This document shows, piece by piece, positions 11,765 to 23,326 of a stretch of DNA of 51,654 nucleotides. Every line of letters starts with the position of its first letter. Position 1 is the first letter of the stretch. The notes under the pieces were generated by a model. The model had not been told where the DNA came from, did not search any database, and saw only the letters and a list, made by a program, of their open reading frames with translations. Origin of the DNA: Gloeophyllum trabeum ATCC 11539 (taxonomy: Eukaryota > Basidiomycota > Agaricomycetes > Gloeophyllales > Gloeophyllaceae). A program made the position numbers and the translations under genes. The stretch lies in contig NW_006920424.1 in NCBI RefSeq assembly GCF_000344685.1, positions 66,165 through 117,818 on the forward strand, written 5' to 3'.

Positions 11765-12086
11765 GATATTGACTTCCAGATATCACAGAGAGATCAATGC
11801 TGAGACGCCGAAGACTGACATTTTCAAAGTCGAGGAAAGGATCGAGGGATAAATTCAGCCACACAACGCGTCCAGTCACGCGTTCGTCCCGTCCATGTGA
11901 GCATTCGTACGTTTTCGGGTCCTGTGTGGCACTGGCAGTGGCAGATGTGGCGCGTTCTACATATGGAAGTGCGAACGATGCTCAGGTACCTCTGAGCCAG
12001 GTCCCTCTCCGGTGCTTCACGAAACAGCACCAACTACATTATATTGCGCTTCGCCTTTTCACAAGCTGAAAATAATAATCATCCAT
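11765..12086. other. intergenic region between ORC5 start and next minus-strand gene end
   Basis: These 322 nt lie upstream of ORC5 and downstream of the neighbouring membrane-protein gene, so they must hold the ORC5 promoter and the neighbour's terminator. No clear TATA box or other site was recognised. Confidence 0.5.
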
Positions 12087-13683
12087 CTACCCTTCTACCG
12101 CGTTTTGCTCAAGCGGACCAAGGACAACTGATGCACCGGCGAAACCAGCGATAGAGGCCGCAAACACCAGCCACATCCAGTCGGTGGCTGCGGCTTGGAA
12201 TAAATCTTTCCACCACTGGACGAAGCCCGTCTTCACGTCCATGCCCGCTAGGTCAGCGTGCAGGGTTTCAGGGTCACTTTTCTCTCCCAAACGAGCATTT
12301 TCCAACAAATCCTCTGCGCTCCCTTTCCTGGGTATGCCAGCATTGCGCTGCATCAAGCGTCGCTTTGCTTGCCTGCCACTGGCGACTTGGAAGATTGCCA
12401 AGACAGGTGGCACTGCGGCGAATAACGTCAACAACTATGACGGCGTAAATTCATGATCAGCTAGGATGGTGCATGAGAGATGATTGCTGTGCATACCTGG
12501 CCGAAAGCGACAGGACTTCCCAATGGGATGCCGCCTTTGGATATCGCGGTAAGTTCGGTGATCCATACCCAAGCTATGAAGGGGACGCCTGTGAATGCCA
12601 CGAAAAAAGTATGGTTGTACTTGGCCCGCATGAGCCGTCTATACATCACCGGAGACCAATTATAAATAGTCCATACTTGACAGAAGAGACACCGTCACTC
12701 ACAAAAATCGTTTGACGTTGACTACCGAGAGGAACCGACCATCCTGCATATCCAACCATGCGTCCCTCCGATTGATCCATTCGATAATGACTAGCACGAC
12801 CAAGGACGATAACTCGACCGAGAATAAGATAATGGACACCTCGTTCAACAGGAAGAACGGCAGCCCGAATGCGCCCAATCCCTCTCGGTAACACGATTCT
12901 TGAGTAAAGAACGACGACGCCTTTGGTATAAGAGTAATGATGATGAAAGCTAGATAGAGGAAGAATGACACGGAGATAAGGACGTGGCGGGCGATCTTGG
13001 ACGCTGTCCAGCGTGTTCTCCTCGGGCGGAGGAGAGTCCAGAAGGACTGGCCCCATAAGAAGCAGGTCAAAGGCGAGCCGACGATGAGGAGCGCAAGCTC
13101 AGCGTGAATCCTGCCCAATTGATTTCCCGCCAGGGCGACAAAGCCCAATACGAGCAGCGAGTATAGTGTGAGTAGTTGAGCCCAAATTATATGGGATGTG
13201 TCGTCGCTCATGTTCATGAGGCAAGCTGCAATGGATTTGCTGTGAGTCCTAGCTCCCCTGGGTATTCCAATCGGCGTACCAGTAGCGAACGAGACGATGT
13301 AGGCTGGTGTCGCACGATCAGCCTACTACACACTGATTTTCGACTTCCAAGCTCACCGGAGATCCGTGTGAGGAGGCCTTTAGGTGCACTGGTGTCAAAT
13401 TTATCTCCCATGGTCCGGCTCCTGTGAACTCACCGGCAATATCGCCATTGGGACAATATCCGTATGGACAATTATCGTCCGGCGGGTTATTGCAGTACAC
13501 CACCCAAAAGGTGTCCCGGTTAGCAGCCAACACAGTGCCTACGCACCGCGTAAGCAGAGAGTCGAGGAGGGCTGACGTATTGGCAGACGTCGAGTTAGCT
13601 CCCTCCCAGAGGACCGAGCATATAACGCTGTTGAGGAGCTCGGCATCACTCAAAGGCGACGTGCTGCCGTTTGAACCTGCCAT
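12087..13683 (-). CDS. multi-pass membrane protein, uncharacterised agaricomycete family
   Basis: Several exons on the minus strand give a protein with an N-terminal extracellular-looking domain and about six or seven hydrophobic helices. The ectodomain has conserved-looking cysteines (RDTFWVVYCNNPPDDNCPYG, then YCPNGDIAG) and several N-x-[ST] sites. Membrane segments follow, including LLTLYSLLVLGFVALAGNQL, HVLISVSFFLYLAFIIITLI, VSIILFSVELSSLVVLVIIE and a final TDWMWLVFAASIAGFAGASV. A soluble loop with RQAKRRLMQRN precedes the last helix. I recall similar orphan proteins in polypore genomes, from memory only. The ATG at 13683 (MAGSNGSTSPLSD) is preferred; an in-frame ATG at 13752 would add 23 basic residues. 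A receptor-like role is possible because of the topology, but no signature of a known GPCR class was seen. Confidence 0.65.
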
Positions 13684-15432
13684 CCCGAACTCCCGAATGA
13701 ACGTCAAACAAGACCTCGCCTGCGAGGTGCTGCGATCTATGCAGCGTTTCAAAGAACGGGGAAAGCGGTCACTTCTAAGTCCCAGTACAGACTTTTGTGT
13801 GGCGGAGGGGGCAGCACAGGTCGTTGTGATGGATTAAACGATACCTATACAAACCGCTGAGCGAGAAGCACGTCCACGGGACGAGATAGCATCGCAACGT
13901 ATTGATGGCGTTTACTATGAATACCGTAGCGTGCATACAGCATCTCCTGTCCTGCGGAGGAAGTACTTTGGAACAGGAAGCCGTTACGTAGTGCGAACAA
14001 CCGAAGAGCGAGGGTCACCCTTGTCCGAATTCTGGCGCTGACCTGAAGTGAGGTCGTACGCCATACATTTGGTGATTCCAATGTGCACGAGCTGTGCTAC
14101 ATAGCTACACGCTAGGTATACAGTTGCAGCTCGTGAACGTTGAGCAGCGACCTGCAGGTCACCAACAACCATGGATATTAGGCAGGGATACACACCCATC
14201 AGAGGGTCAAAATCGTCGCCCAGATAGCCGTTGAAATTCGAAGCAGCCCGGCGAGAGTTAATCGAGAAGGCTCTGAACGCATCATGGTGTATCGGAACCC
14301 TCAATTTTCTGATCATGACATAGCGAGTTCAAGTTCGAAAGCTTGAGGCAAGCCGCAGTATCGGAAAGGAGGACAGCTCGTCCGTTTGAGTCGGCGGGAA
14401 ATGCCGGTCTCTTAGTCCTATTACTGTGGTCCTAGGTGATTTGCCCAACCTCAGATGGTATCGATGAAGGTTATCGTCGACTATTGAAGCAGAGAAATGG
14501 GAAATGGAGACAGCGCCCGAGGTCATGATCGCCAAGCAGGTTGAGGACATGGTGCGTTTTCGTCGAGTTCCGATAAGTAATAATTGAAGTATATCCGCCC
14601 CGGACTCAAAGGGTTCAATTTACTACCAGCCGTTGGAAGGCGACTTATGTCTGGTCTTGCAGTTTCTTGACTTGAAGCTCCCAGGTCGTGGCTTTCGTTA
14701 CCTGCGGCCCCTGCATGTTACCAGTGTAACGCCGTGTAGTGCTCATCCCGGCCCGACACTACTGGTATATCTCGTATGCGGCAGCATCAGATTATGCCCC
14801 AGTATCGTTCTATAAGGGCAGGCTTCGGGAATCACGACAATCACTTTGACTCTAGAGTGCCCACGAGGATCTTGTGCACGTACGAAGGGTTTCCTGATGT
14901 CCTGGCCACTGAACTCGCTCTACCGTGTTCCATCTGATGTTCCCTGGCGCACAATTGGACCCAGCTATGGATCCTGGGAACATATGCATATTCTGTCAGG
15001 GTTCGGTGGAGGCACTGCTTGGAATACCGCATCCGTGGCGTCAGATCACATCTGTCAATGGACCAACTGGTTAACGACAGCACCCAGCGGATCTTGGGTC
15101 TTATTACTCTGGTACTGCGAGTAGACAGTGTGAACTCTCATCCAAGCCAGGAGGTATGCAGACATGGATCCTGCCAGTGCCCTCGCATACACAAACTCCT
15201 GCCCGGTACGTCTTGAATCCCTTCAGCGCCAATGTTCCTTTGATCATATCAGCTCTAAAAGTAGCCAAGCTGCTATTATCAGCGACAATGTCAAACCTTT
15301 ATCCATTTGTATCAGATGAGTTCTCATTTCCGTCACACTGATACAGGTCATATACCAACACAGGTCCGCTGGCTATTCACCTTCCCGCCCCGCGCATTAA
15401 TAGGGCTCAGCCTCCAGGAGAGGTAGAACGTC
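13684..15432. other. gene-poor region
   Basis: About 1.75 kb with only short open frames. Plus-strand 14846-15124 and minus-strand 13984-14316 translate to weakly protein-like sequence with no recognised family and no consistent splice model. They could be decayed genes; the 3' part must hold the promoter of the gene starting at 15433. Confidence 0.4.
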
Positions 15433-17143
15433 ATGTCCGACGTATACACTATCATAGACAACTCGAGTCCTCTCATTGCCTACACGCCGACCAACGCTTG
15501 GACCTTTCGCACTGCGGCTGACGCTTCTCAAGATGGCGACTATGCCAGGCGAGTAGCTTATATATGTCTTCCGAGTATGGTGTGGACTGACAGCTAGCTC
15601 GCCAGATATTCGATGGGTGGAACGTTCACTCTCACCACGACCTACGCGGCTTCTGCGACCTTCAGTTTCAACGGCACGGGGGTGACTATCTTCGGCGCGA
15701 AACGACAGAATCACGGGTTCTTCAACATCACCCTGGATGGGACGTTCATCAGTACCAATAACGGCTCATCCGGTGCTCTGGACGGCATATGGGGTCCCCT
15801 GTTTTCATCTGGCCCGCTAGAAGATGGGTGGCACACCATCGTAGTGGTGAACTCGGGCTCAGGGACTGCGCAGGGCTACTTCGATCTTGATTACGTTTGT
15901 TTCTCTCTTACACTCCCTATAATCCACGCCTGAATTCGTCACGAATAGATTGGCTTTAATACAAGCGTTACAACGGATACCCAGCGTGTACAAGACACGC
16001 ATCCGTCTTTTTCCTATCGGGGCTCCGGCTGGTCCACCGCAGTGGCGAATGCGGCACAGTATAATGGGACCAACGGCCAGTAAGTTTCCAACGTCGAACC
16101 TGTAAGATGTATCTGAAGAGCTTACTGCTCATAGTATGACTTGCGACCCGGGCGACTCCGTTACGTACACTTTCCAAGTCAGTAATATATCTCTTACTGC
16201 GTTGGTTCTTGGCTGACTGTCACTCTAGGGTGACGCTTGGTGCCGTTACCGCGTTGGAAATCTGACAAACGTCTTGCAGGGGACTCCGTGCAAGTCTATG
16301 GGGCTCTAGCTCCTGCTATGGGGTCGTACAGTGTGTCACTTGATGGTGGCGAATCCGCGCTGTACGATGGAAAGCAGGCGATCTTCTACGGCAACACTAT
16401 GTTGTATGCCGCAAGCGCACTTCCATCAGGCCGACACGATGTGACACTCACCAATGTGGGCGACCCCTCCAACTCCACTTGCCTGAGCATCGACTACGCG
16501 ATTGCGGGTTTGGCTGAGTGCGTATTTCTACTTAAGGTTTTGAGTTGCTCATAGAACGTTCCCCAGCCTTAGTGTATCCTTGTCTACGTCCGGATCGGCC
16601 ACGAATGGTGCTGGTGCCACACAGACGAGCTCTCCTTCAGGAACTGCAGCAGCAACCTCTGCCACTCGCACGTACGTAAGCTGCATATCGACAGTCCACT
16701 CTGGGATCGTATCCTGAATGTGTCACAGTTCTTCTGCAGCAATTGCGGGTGTCTGCGTCGGTGCCGCTATCTTCGTGGGCCTGGTCTTCGCAGCTCTGTG
16801 GTTCTTCTTCTTCCGTCGCCGACGAGCGACACGGAAAACTGCCATGGCGGCAGACAATCCCCCGGAGTATAGCTACCAACATACAGAGAGCTCACACACG
16901 TCTGAAACCAGACAGACGGATTTGTCACAGTACAACTTTGTCCTTCCGAATCCTCATTACGGGGGATCCTTGGATGCCAACTTCGGACTTCCTTCACCAG
17001 AGCATCTTGCGATTCCTGCGATACAGAATGCCGGTACCGAAGAGGCGTTCTCCCCGCAGACATACTTCTCCGGTACGGAGAACGAGGATTATCCTCGAAA
17101 TGTATCGAGTAGGATCGAACCGAACCGAAAAACACAGTCGTAG
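15433..17143 (+). CDS. single-pass membrane protein with two beta-sandwich-like ectodomain repeats
   Basis: The start ATG at 15433 gives MSDVYTIIDNSSPLIAYTP. Exon 1 (15433-15548) joins exon 2 (15606-15894) through a GC-AG intron, and later exons continue in frame to the stop at 17141. The ectodomain has two related modules of about 130 residues with the pattern W....A....YS...GGTFTLTT..ASATFSFNGTGVTIFG (first) and GDSVTYTF.GDSVQVYGA (second), followed by SLDG or TLDG turns, a pattern of lectin-like or jelly-roll folds. A Ser/Thr/Ala-rich stalk leads to one transmembrane helix (AAIFVGLVFAALWFFFF), a stop-transfer RRRRATRK, and a cytosolic tail of about 110 residues rich in Ser, Thr, Tyr and Pro. 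I know this domain order from many agaricomycete hypothetical proteins; its ligand is unknown. A cell-surface sensor or adhesion role is only an inference. Confidence 0.72.
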
Positions 17144-17399
17144 CTCAAATTTCCTTCCCTTAGCCCGTAGTATGTAGAGTACTGGTCGCGGTACGTTGGC
17201 ATTCGTTTCCTGGTGGAACTATACTTTGTTTTTGGATTCGTTCATGAGTCAATTCCGCTCCTTACCTTAGCTTTCGCTCTTGGATATCCAGAAGATTCTG
17301 GTTCCACGTACGCCTGCTCGTGTAATATCAATAGGAAAGCTGCTGAGACTTTTCACTCAGAGGGCGACAGTCAGTGGTGCTTGAGTGCCGTGGATGCAG

Positions 17400-18540
17400 G
17401 AGCGTGTTATACGGTCACAAGCGTCGGCTGTCAGTGTCACGGTGGCAGTGTGGCGCGTACCTGAGGCTTACCGTAAGGTAATGTACCCGCGGCACGTGTG
17501 GCAGAAACGCGTGAATCCGCATCATTCTCTGTGACCGGAGAACATCCGATTGGAAGGACATCGTACGACAGCCCTCCAAACCGACCACGCCCGCATCCTC
17601 TGCCACACCGACACAACCCGAACGATTTTGCACCTCTACGGATGTCCTGGCTGGAGAGGCTGCGGACAGGGCCGCTGACGATGCCAAGGACCTTTTTGTC
17701 GTCCGCTTGCTCTTGAGAAAATTTTTGCTATGCATGCTCACGACGCCCAGTGTCAGGAGCGGTCGGTGATTCTGGCAGCCTCTAGCGGATATCAGCTAGC
17801 AGAGGTCTTTCAAGCGACGGGAACAATCAGCCTTACCTGCTCAGTTCAGTAGCAAACCATCCATTTGATATTTTGGGAAGGGATGCCTTCGTGCAGAGAG
17901 ATATCTCAAGGATGACGAAACCGCTGAAACGAGGTATGTGCAGGTGCTCCTCACTGTAAAGGCTCTGAACCCACCTTCTGCCGTCGGATGAAGGTTCCAG
18001 TGCTCTCCGAGAACGCGGGGCCGTACCCCATATGCATATAATACGAAGGGTCGGCGCGCGGAGGTATCACACCGCTGCTGGAGTCGCCCTGGCGGGATTT
18101 GCATCGCATAAACTCGACAATGCGACTGCATCAGTGATAGCGACGCGTTCGTATCTCAGAAGCTGAGGGGGGATTTGCCTTGAGCCACGTCTTCGATCCT
18201 TGTCGGCCCAACGGCAATCGTAGAGCCAGAACATTTTCCGGGTAAGTCGACTGGAAACATTAAACTGTAAATAGAGCTGTGATCAACACTGTTACCTGTC
18301 CAAGAGCAAAACAATGATCCTTACCAATGGCTGTGACAGAGTGATTGGCTGCACCATGACGTTCGTTGGCGGAGTCGACCGTCCGATCGAACTCTGCTCG
18401 TAAGATGACAAGAGAGCGGACGTGTGCAGGTAGTCTGGTATTCCGAGAGTTAACAGCGTCAGGGAAATGCAAAGCAACTGTGATACCTGCACTCCTACGA
18501 ATTTGAGACCCGTCGACATCACACAAGATGCGTAGGCAAC
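17400..18540 (-). pseudogene. decayed gene in arm 1, paralogous to 42400-43510
   Basis: Minus-strand sequence here matches the plus strand of 42400-43510, including exon, intron and exon: the exon upstream ends in SVTAIG (TVTAIG in the other copy), a 60-nt GT-AG intron ending CTATTTACAG follows, and a later stretch reads CRVYAMQIPPGRLQQR (CRVHAMQTPAEQLQQR in the other copy). The exon before starts with TGLKFVGVQ (LSLRFVGLQ in the other copy) and is hydrophobic (LLCISLTLLTLGI), suggesting a membrane protein. No continuous gene model could be made and frames change between blocks, so both copies look decayed. Function not recognised. Confidence 0.5.
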
Positions 18541-19199
18541 CTTGAGCTGTCAGTGTCAGCTTTATATACTCAAAGAATATTTGTAGAACGCTCCCCGACG
18601 TACGTCGTCAGCATAAGGCCGCCCACGAACATCTAACGGCAAATATAGATGGGCTCTGAAGCGTGGAACACCAGGACATACCGTGGCATGCGCTGTCGCA
18701 GATTCAATGCAGTGGTCATGCATAAAGGATGCGGAGGTAAGTTGAAAGGTCGGGGACTTTGTCCCTATTGGCCTATGTCAGTCCGATTTCAAGCCGCTAC
18801 TCGACGCACAGCGCATGGTCCGGCAGGAAACGTACAGCACGCGAGAAAAGGTAGGTTGCTTGCAACGAGCCCCCTTGGTGCCGACCCCGAAGTACTGTGT
18901 ATAGACGGCTGCGAGAGTCGTGCTTCCTCAGCGGGACCATTCAACACGTACCATGACCCTGTCGTTGCGTGTCCCCTGTTGTCCCAAGTCTTATCTCGGA
19001 TTGGGTATACAGACGTATGCCTGAACGTGCATCCATTATCCACTATCCTCCGTACGGCAGGGTGCAGGTCGCTTCAATGGAGCCTCGCAGGCCCGCTCAG
19101 CCGGGGCCGCCGTCGACATCGGTCGTAGCAGGGGTAGAAATAGGTACGTGCAGTCATCACCAGCATTGACGGCGTCGATATGGAAATACAAGGCGTCTC

Positions 19200-19960
19200 T
19201 GGCGATGCTTCCCTATGGAAGGATGCTGGCGATTCCGCCAATGCGGCCACCGTTGCAGTCGGGGTTGTTCGTAAAATGGTAAGTCTTGGTACAGAGCGGA
19301 GGTCATGGTGTGGAAAGGAAGGTCGTCAAGCGCATCAACACCGACGGCAGTGGAAAGTTGCGCGTCGTCTTAAACAGTGGAACGAGAATGGTCCCGTCGA
19401 CGGCCCCGGCGATGTCGAAAGAGGGTAAATCAAAGCAGGCAACGCTTGAGAAGCTCGAGACCCCGGTGGCACCGACAACGGTCGAGGCCACGGCGAGAGT
19501 GCAGCGATGGTGCTGCTCAGTAGTCCTTAGGGTGGCAGCGGCGCAAGCAGGCATAGTCGGCGCGAAGGTAGGGACCCGTCCTGAGACCGTGCAGCTCCAA
19601 CCTAGGCTTGGGACTGCCGTCCAACAGGTCGGGCGGTATGAAGAAACCTTTCTTCGCTGTGAAAAGGTAGGTTTGAAGAAGTTATTCCCGAATCAAGCGG
19701 TGGCGTCATGCTCGAGAGTGCTGGGAACGGGTAGGGATGCTGTGCTTGTGGCACTCTGGCCGTGGTGGCGTCGTGACAGTGGCAGGAGTGATCCAAGCGT
19801 AGGCGATTGTAAGGTGCTCTACTTTACTCATCCAATGCATTCGTCTGAATCTGTTCTGGCAGGAGGACGCTAGGTCACTGCGGGGAGGATGCAGGAGCAC
19901 CGATGCGCGATCGATGACGGTGGCGCGGACCAAAGCTCAGTCGCGTCTCTCTCTCGCGCG
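19200..19960 (-). pseudogene. decayed coding region divergent from the zinc-finger gene, arm 1
   Basis: The minus strand from just upstream of the zinc-finger promoter matches the plus strand of 41040-41900. Peptide stretches align, for example LHPPRSDLASSCQNRFRR here with LHPRQRGLVSSCWNSFR followed by a stop there, and VASTVVGATG...ACFDLPSFDIA here with VASSVVVATRG...SCFDVPSTNIA there. No intact reading frame spans it in either copy. It may be the 5' part of the same lost gene as 17400-18540, which would make the pair divergently transcribed from a shared promoter. Confidence 0.4.
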
Positions 19961-20068
19961 CGCGTCCCAGTCACGCCTTTTCTCGCGCGTCTTCCTCTCG
20001 CGGTGTCCGTGACCTTGTTGATTCGTTGAACGGCAAACCTTATCCTTCAGCACAGCTTTCCGCTGGGG

Positions 20069-20075
20069 TATAAAA
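20069..20075 (+). promoter_or_regulatory. TATA box of the arm 1 zinc-finger gene
   Basis: TATAAAA lies 134 nt upstream of the chosen ATG within GGGGTATAAAAGGGG. The same box with almost identical flanks (GGGGTATAAAAGGGG, then TTCTTCGCT and CTTCCTCCATC) is found in arm 2, so selection or recent descent has kept it. Confidence 0.75.
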
Positions 20076-20202
20076 GGGGCCTGTTCTTCGCTTTCCTTCC
20101 TCCATCACAGCGACGCCTTCCCGGCATCTTCCAGCCTCCGCGATACTCCTCCACAAAGGCTACCCTCGCATCGTCACACACAACGACTTCACGATTAGCC
20201 TC

Positions 20203-21678
20203 ATGACAGACGAGAATTTCAATCCTCTTTTCGAGTCTGGCTCGTGAGTTGGCTTTCATTATTGACTGGCGCGCCCTTACTGAAGCCCGGGCTTGTACGC
20301 GGTTAGGGCCTATATTTATCAGGGGTAAGTACTTCTACTGGGCGATGATGGTCTACAGTTGTGAATCGTAGTCATGTTAGGGCCGTGCGCAGCTATGCTA
20401 TTCAACATCGTGTTCATCTCCGAAATGTCGCACCGTATTCTCGGCAACCGTACGTGCAGTAGCATTCTGTTGCGATATCGTGGCGCTGATGGACGTTCTA
20501 GACTTCAGAGTGGTGCTTATCTTAATCAGGGCATGCCACCGTGAGGAGTAGTTCATGTATCCGTTTGGCAAATGTTAATGTTCCTACTTAGGATGCCTAC
20601 TTCGGATATGCTTGGACACCCAATAGGGTACGAGCCCTCGTATATACACGTCTCGGAATCGTCACACTCCCCGTCGTCATGTGTCGATCCCCGTCTTGTG
20701 ATGGGGCCTGTGAGTAATGACTGGTTATTGTGCACAGTACCATTTCCTGACCCTAGCACTTTGATTCTTGCTTAGCCTCTTGCACCGCCGACGGACGAGG
20801 AGACCAGATTGACAGGGGAAGCCGGCGACGAGGGTCTCCCGGAGACCTCCTCCGATCTCTACGACGACGGTCTTTCGGCAGCCGAGGTCGATGCATACGG
20901 CGACGGCCTCTCTGCGGGCGATGCTTACAAGGAAGGAGAGGACGCCAAAGACAACGGCGCACAATCCACCGACGGTTCTAGCCCACACAGCGTGGGGGAC
21001 TCGGCATCGAGGCTCTCGGCCGAGGGGGGCAGCGCCTCCTTTGCCAAGCAGCAGCAGCAGATGACGGACCCGACGACCCTTTCCCTAAAGTTCCGACCGT
21101 CTGCCCTAGGTGTTGGCTGGGTTGTTTGTTCGGCCCAAGGCTGTAAGGCGCAGGTCAAGAAGGATAGCCAGGCGATGGTGGATCATATACTTGACCAACA
21201 TCTCAATGGGCAGGTCCCCCGCTCATCTACGCTATCCATCAGCTGCCCGTGGCCGGATTGTAAAATGCGTCCGCAGGTCCGCGGTCTCTCCAGACACCTG
21301 GACAGCAAGCGCCATCTGGATACCTCGGAGCACTGCCCTTTGTGCGACAGCAAGGCGTCCAGGGGAGATGCCTTGACCAGGCACTTGCAAAATGCCGCAT
21401 GCAATTCTTGCAAACCTTGTGGCGTAGTGTTGAAGGGGACGGCGGCGTGTCGGGAGCATCATGCGACATGCCCGTATCTCCCCGAAGTCCTGACCAGATT
21501 GAAGGCTGAGGCGCAGGCCAGGGCTCAGGCCAGGGCTCAGGCCAGGGCTCATGCCAGGGCGCAGGCCAGGGCGCAGGTAAAGGGGCAGACAAGAGCGAAG
21601 GCGCCGGTGACGTCCAAGGCAAGGTCGAAGGCGAAGTTTAAGGTGCGGAGTCGTTGTCATGCTCAGAAGACTCTATGA
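20203..21678 (+). CDS. four-cluster C2H2-like zinc-finger protein, arm 1 paralogue
   Basis: The first exon probably starts at 20203 (MTDENFNPLFESG) with a GTGAGT donor right after. Middle exons are uncertain; one ends CVDPRLVMGP with donor GTGAGT (near 20710). The last exon runs from about 20777 to 21678. It begins PLAPPTDEETRLTGEAGDEG, an acidic, Ser-rich region, then four zinc-binding-like clusters: CSAQGC...H.LDQH, CPWPDC...SRHLDSKRH, CPLC...TRHLQNAAC and CKPC...REHHATC. A repetitive AQAR tail and a basic, Lys/Arg-rich end follow, which suggests nuclear localisation. It is a likely DNA-binding regulator. The cluster order, spacing and the DPxLxMxP stretch before the last intron match the arm 2 gene. 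It could also be a factor encoded by a mobile segment. The 5' exon structure is provisional. Confidence 0.65.
21511..21576 (+). repeat. 12-bp in-frame coding tandem repeat (AQAR units)
   Basis: About five and a half copies of a 12-bp unit close to GCTCAGGCCAGG encode a run of Ala-Gln-Ala-Arg units in the tail of the zinc-finger protein. It is absent from the arm 2 paralogue, so it arose after the duplication or was lost there. Confidence 0.9.
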
Positions 21679-21714
21679 TTGACTCACCACCCATATCACG
21701 CCAGTGAGATACCT

Positions 21715-22085
21715 CCCTTGCGTCTCCATCCCGGGTCGTTCGTTCATCATCAGGTTTCTCTTTATTCCCTGTGGACCTCCTGTCCCCCCGTCCTTTGCAA
21801 ACTGTTAGTCCCCGCGGTTTTTCTATCTTATTGTCAGTTTTATCCCGATCTTCTTGCCTCGCCGTCGCGCTATCGCTAGTTGTCTCCCCTTCTCCCTGCC
21901 CTCCTGTCTTATGCGGTCTCCCTATCCCCCTCTATCGTGTTATTCACTGCTGTCTTCCGTTCCCCGTGTCTCTCTATCTATCGCTCCAGCGATTGCTGCT
22001 CAACGCCATGCATTTCTCAGTCTCTCACCAGCTATCTTTATCAGTGTAGCGCTATCGTCTCCCTCTTCTGCTTGTCGATGTTGTT
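21715..22085 (+). other. pyrimidine-rich tract downstream of the zinc-finger gene
   Basis: About 370 nt rich in C and T on the plus strand, with many TCTC, CCCT and TTCC steps, stay open in more than one frame merely because of composition. It has no recognised coding content and follows directly on the zinc-finger stop. Confidence 0.6.
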
Positions 22086-22089
22086 ATAC

Positions 22090-23326
22090 ACGGACAATGT
22101 AATATAACTGATATTCAAGATGTATATATTGCTCGAACCAGTTCAGCCCCGGTACCAGTAATTGCGCGCCTCACTCTCGTATCCTTAAGCTTTGAGGTAC
22201 TACAACGATCTCATAAAAAATGACAGCATTTCTTCGCTGCGAATCGCTCGACCGCGACCCCGCTGCCGATGCGCTGCAATCCCGCCCACGGGGCTATGTA
22301 TAGTGAGCCTATTGACATTCCAGCCCACTGCAGCTCGGGAGAAAGATCACAAATAGACGTGACGTCGATCCGACGGGACATCAGGTGGCAGAACTCGTTT
22401 GTTGCTGGGGCAGAGGAATGCGCAACACGCGAAGCGGATTTCAAGTGGTTGGCTACTACTTACTATGCATAGCTCTACAGCCATGAGCCATCCCAGGAGA
22501 TGGTCATATCAGCGACGATGCTCAGCCAGAGACGTTCAGAATTTCACAGTGCCTGACTCCCTTCGCCGGCCGATAGAAGATTCGACGACCGGAGGAGTTC
22601 CTGGCCGTACCTTCGTATTTCGGGAAGAGACGTACGCTCCGCTGCAGGAGGGCAGTCGAACCGCTCGTGTCACTGAAATTGAAGTGAACATATATACCCG
22701 ATACACAGTCCACAACAATTTGCTTGTGCGTCAGAGGGAGGACCACGAATTCGAAAGAAAGCCTACTGTGGGGAAAAGAACGAGATCTACAATCTAACGT
22801 TTTCTAGCCATATAAGGGATGCAATGACGATCCAGCGAGGATATGAAGCGATCCGATTGGCCCACCACCGAAGAACGCTACGGTATCTATGCCGCTTAGA
22901 CGGAGCCTCGACTTTACCAGGCAAGAGGCTAAGAGCTCCGGTCGGTAGGTTCGCCTCACGGCATCTGCTGCATTTGCGGAAGAGCCGGAGAACGGTCTTA
23001 TGACAGACTACGACTCTAAACATTGACATTGCGGGCAACTAGCTCTGTATACAAGCTGGTTATGTATCTTCAGAGGAGTTCTCAATGTCGTGGCGAGTTC
23101 GCGTCATGACAATAGGCACGGTGCCTGAGATTATCTCCCTCTTGTGGTCTCAAATCTCGACCAAGATTTTCTCCCGAATTCCACTCGCTAAGATGGATCG
23201 GTCTCCTAGGCAATCTAACCAGGACGAAGTTTTATCCCGAGTCGAAGTCGACGTCTTTTGTCCGTCCGCCCCATCAAGAACCACCTCGCCCTCGTCCCTC
23301 TCCTCACCGTCATTTGGACCTCTTCA
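22090..23326. other. no gene seen
   Basis: About 1.2 kb without a supported gene on either strand. The 3' end must contain the promoter of the hydrolase gene. Short open frames such as plus 22399-22797 have no family resemblance. Confidence 0.5.

Larger units (their letters stand above)
17400..21678. repeat. arm 1 of an ancient inverted segmental duplication
   Basis: This segment is colinear, in opposite orientation, with 39628-43510. Matching landmarks in order are: a CACGTGCCGCGGGTAC block (near 17500 here, near 43440 there), a coding stretch CRVxAMQxP...LQQR (near 18100 and 42805), a complete 60-nt intron (near 18250-18310 and 42601-42660), blocks near 19430 and 41520, a CG-rich block, a TATA box (20069 and 40889) and a four-cluster zinc-finger gene. 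Distances between landmarks agree: TATA to the intron 5' border is about 1.7 kb in both. Identity looks like 60-80 percent in the best blocks, so the event is old. Confidence 0.85.

Noticed and set aside
19286..19873. Plus-strand open frame of 195 codons
   Set aside because: It is antisense to the stretch whose peptides are conserved with the other arm, and its own translation is not conserved there.
21715..22085. Ser/Leu/Pro-rich open frames in several plus frames
   Set aside because: Open in several frames at once because the tract is pyrimidine-rich; not coding evidence.
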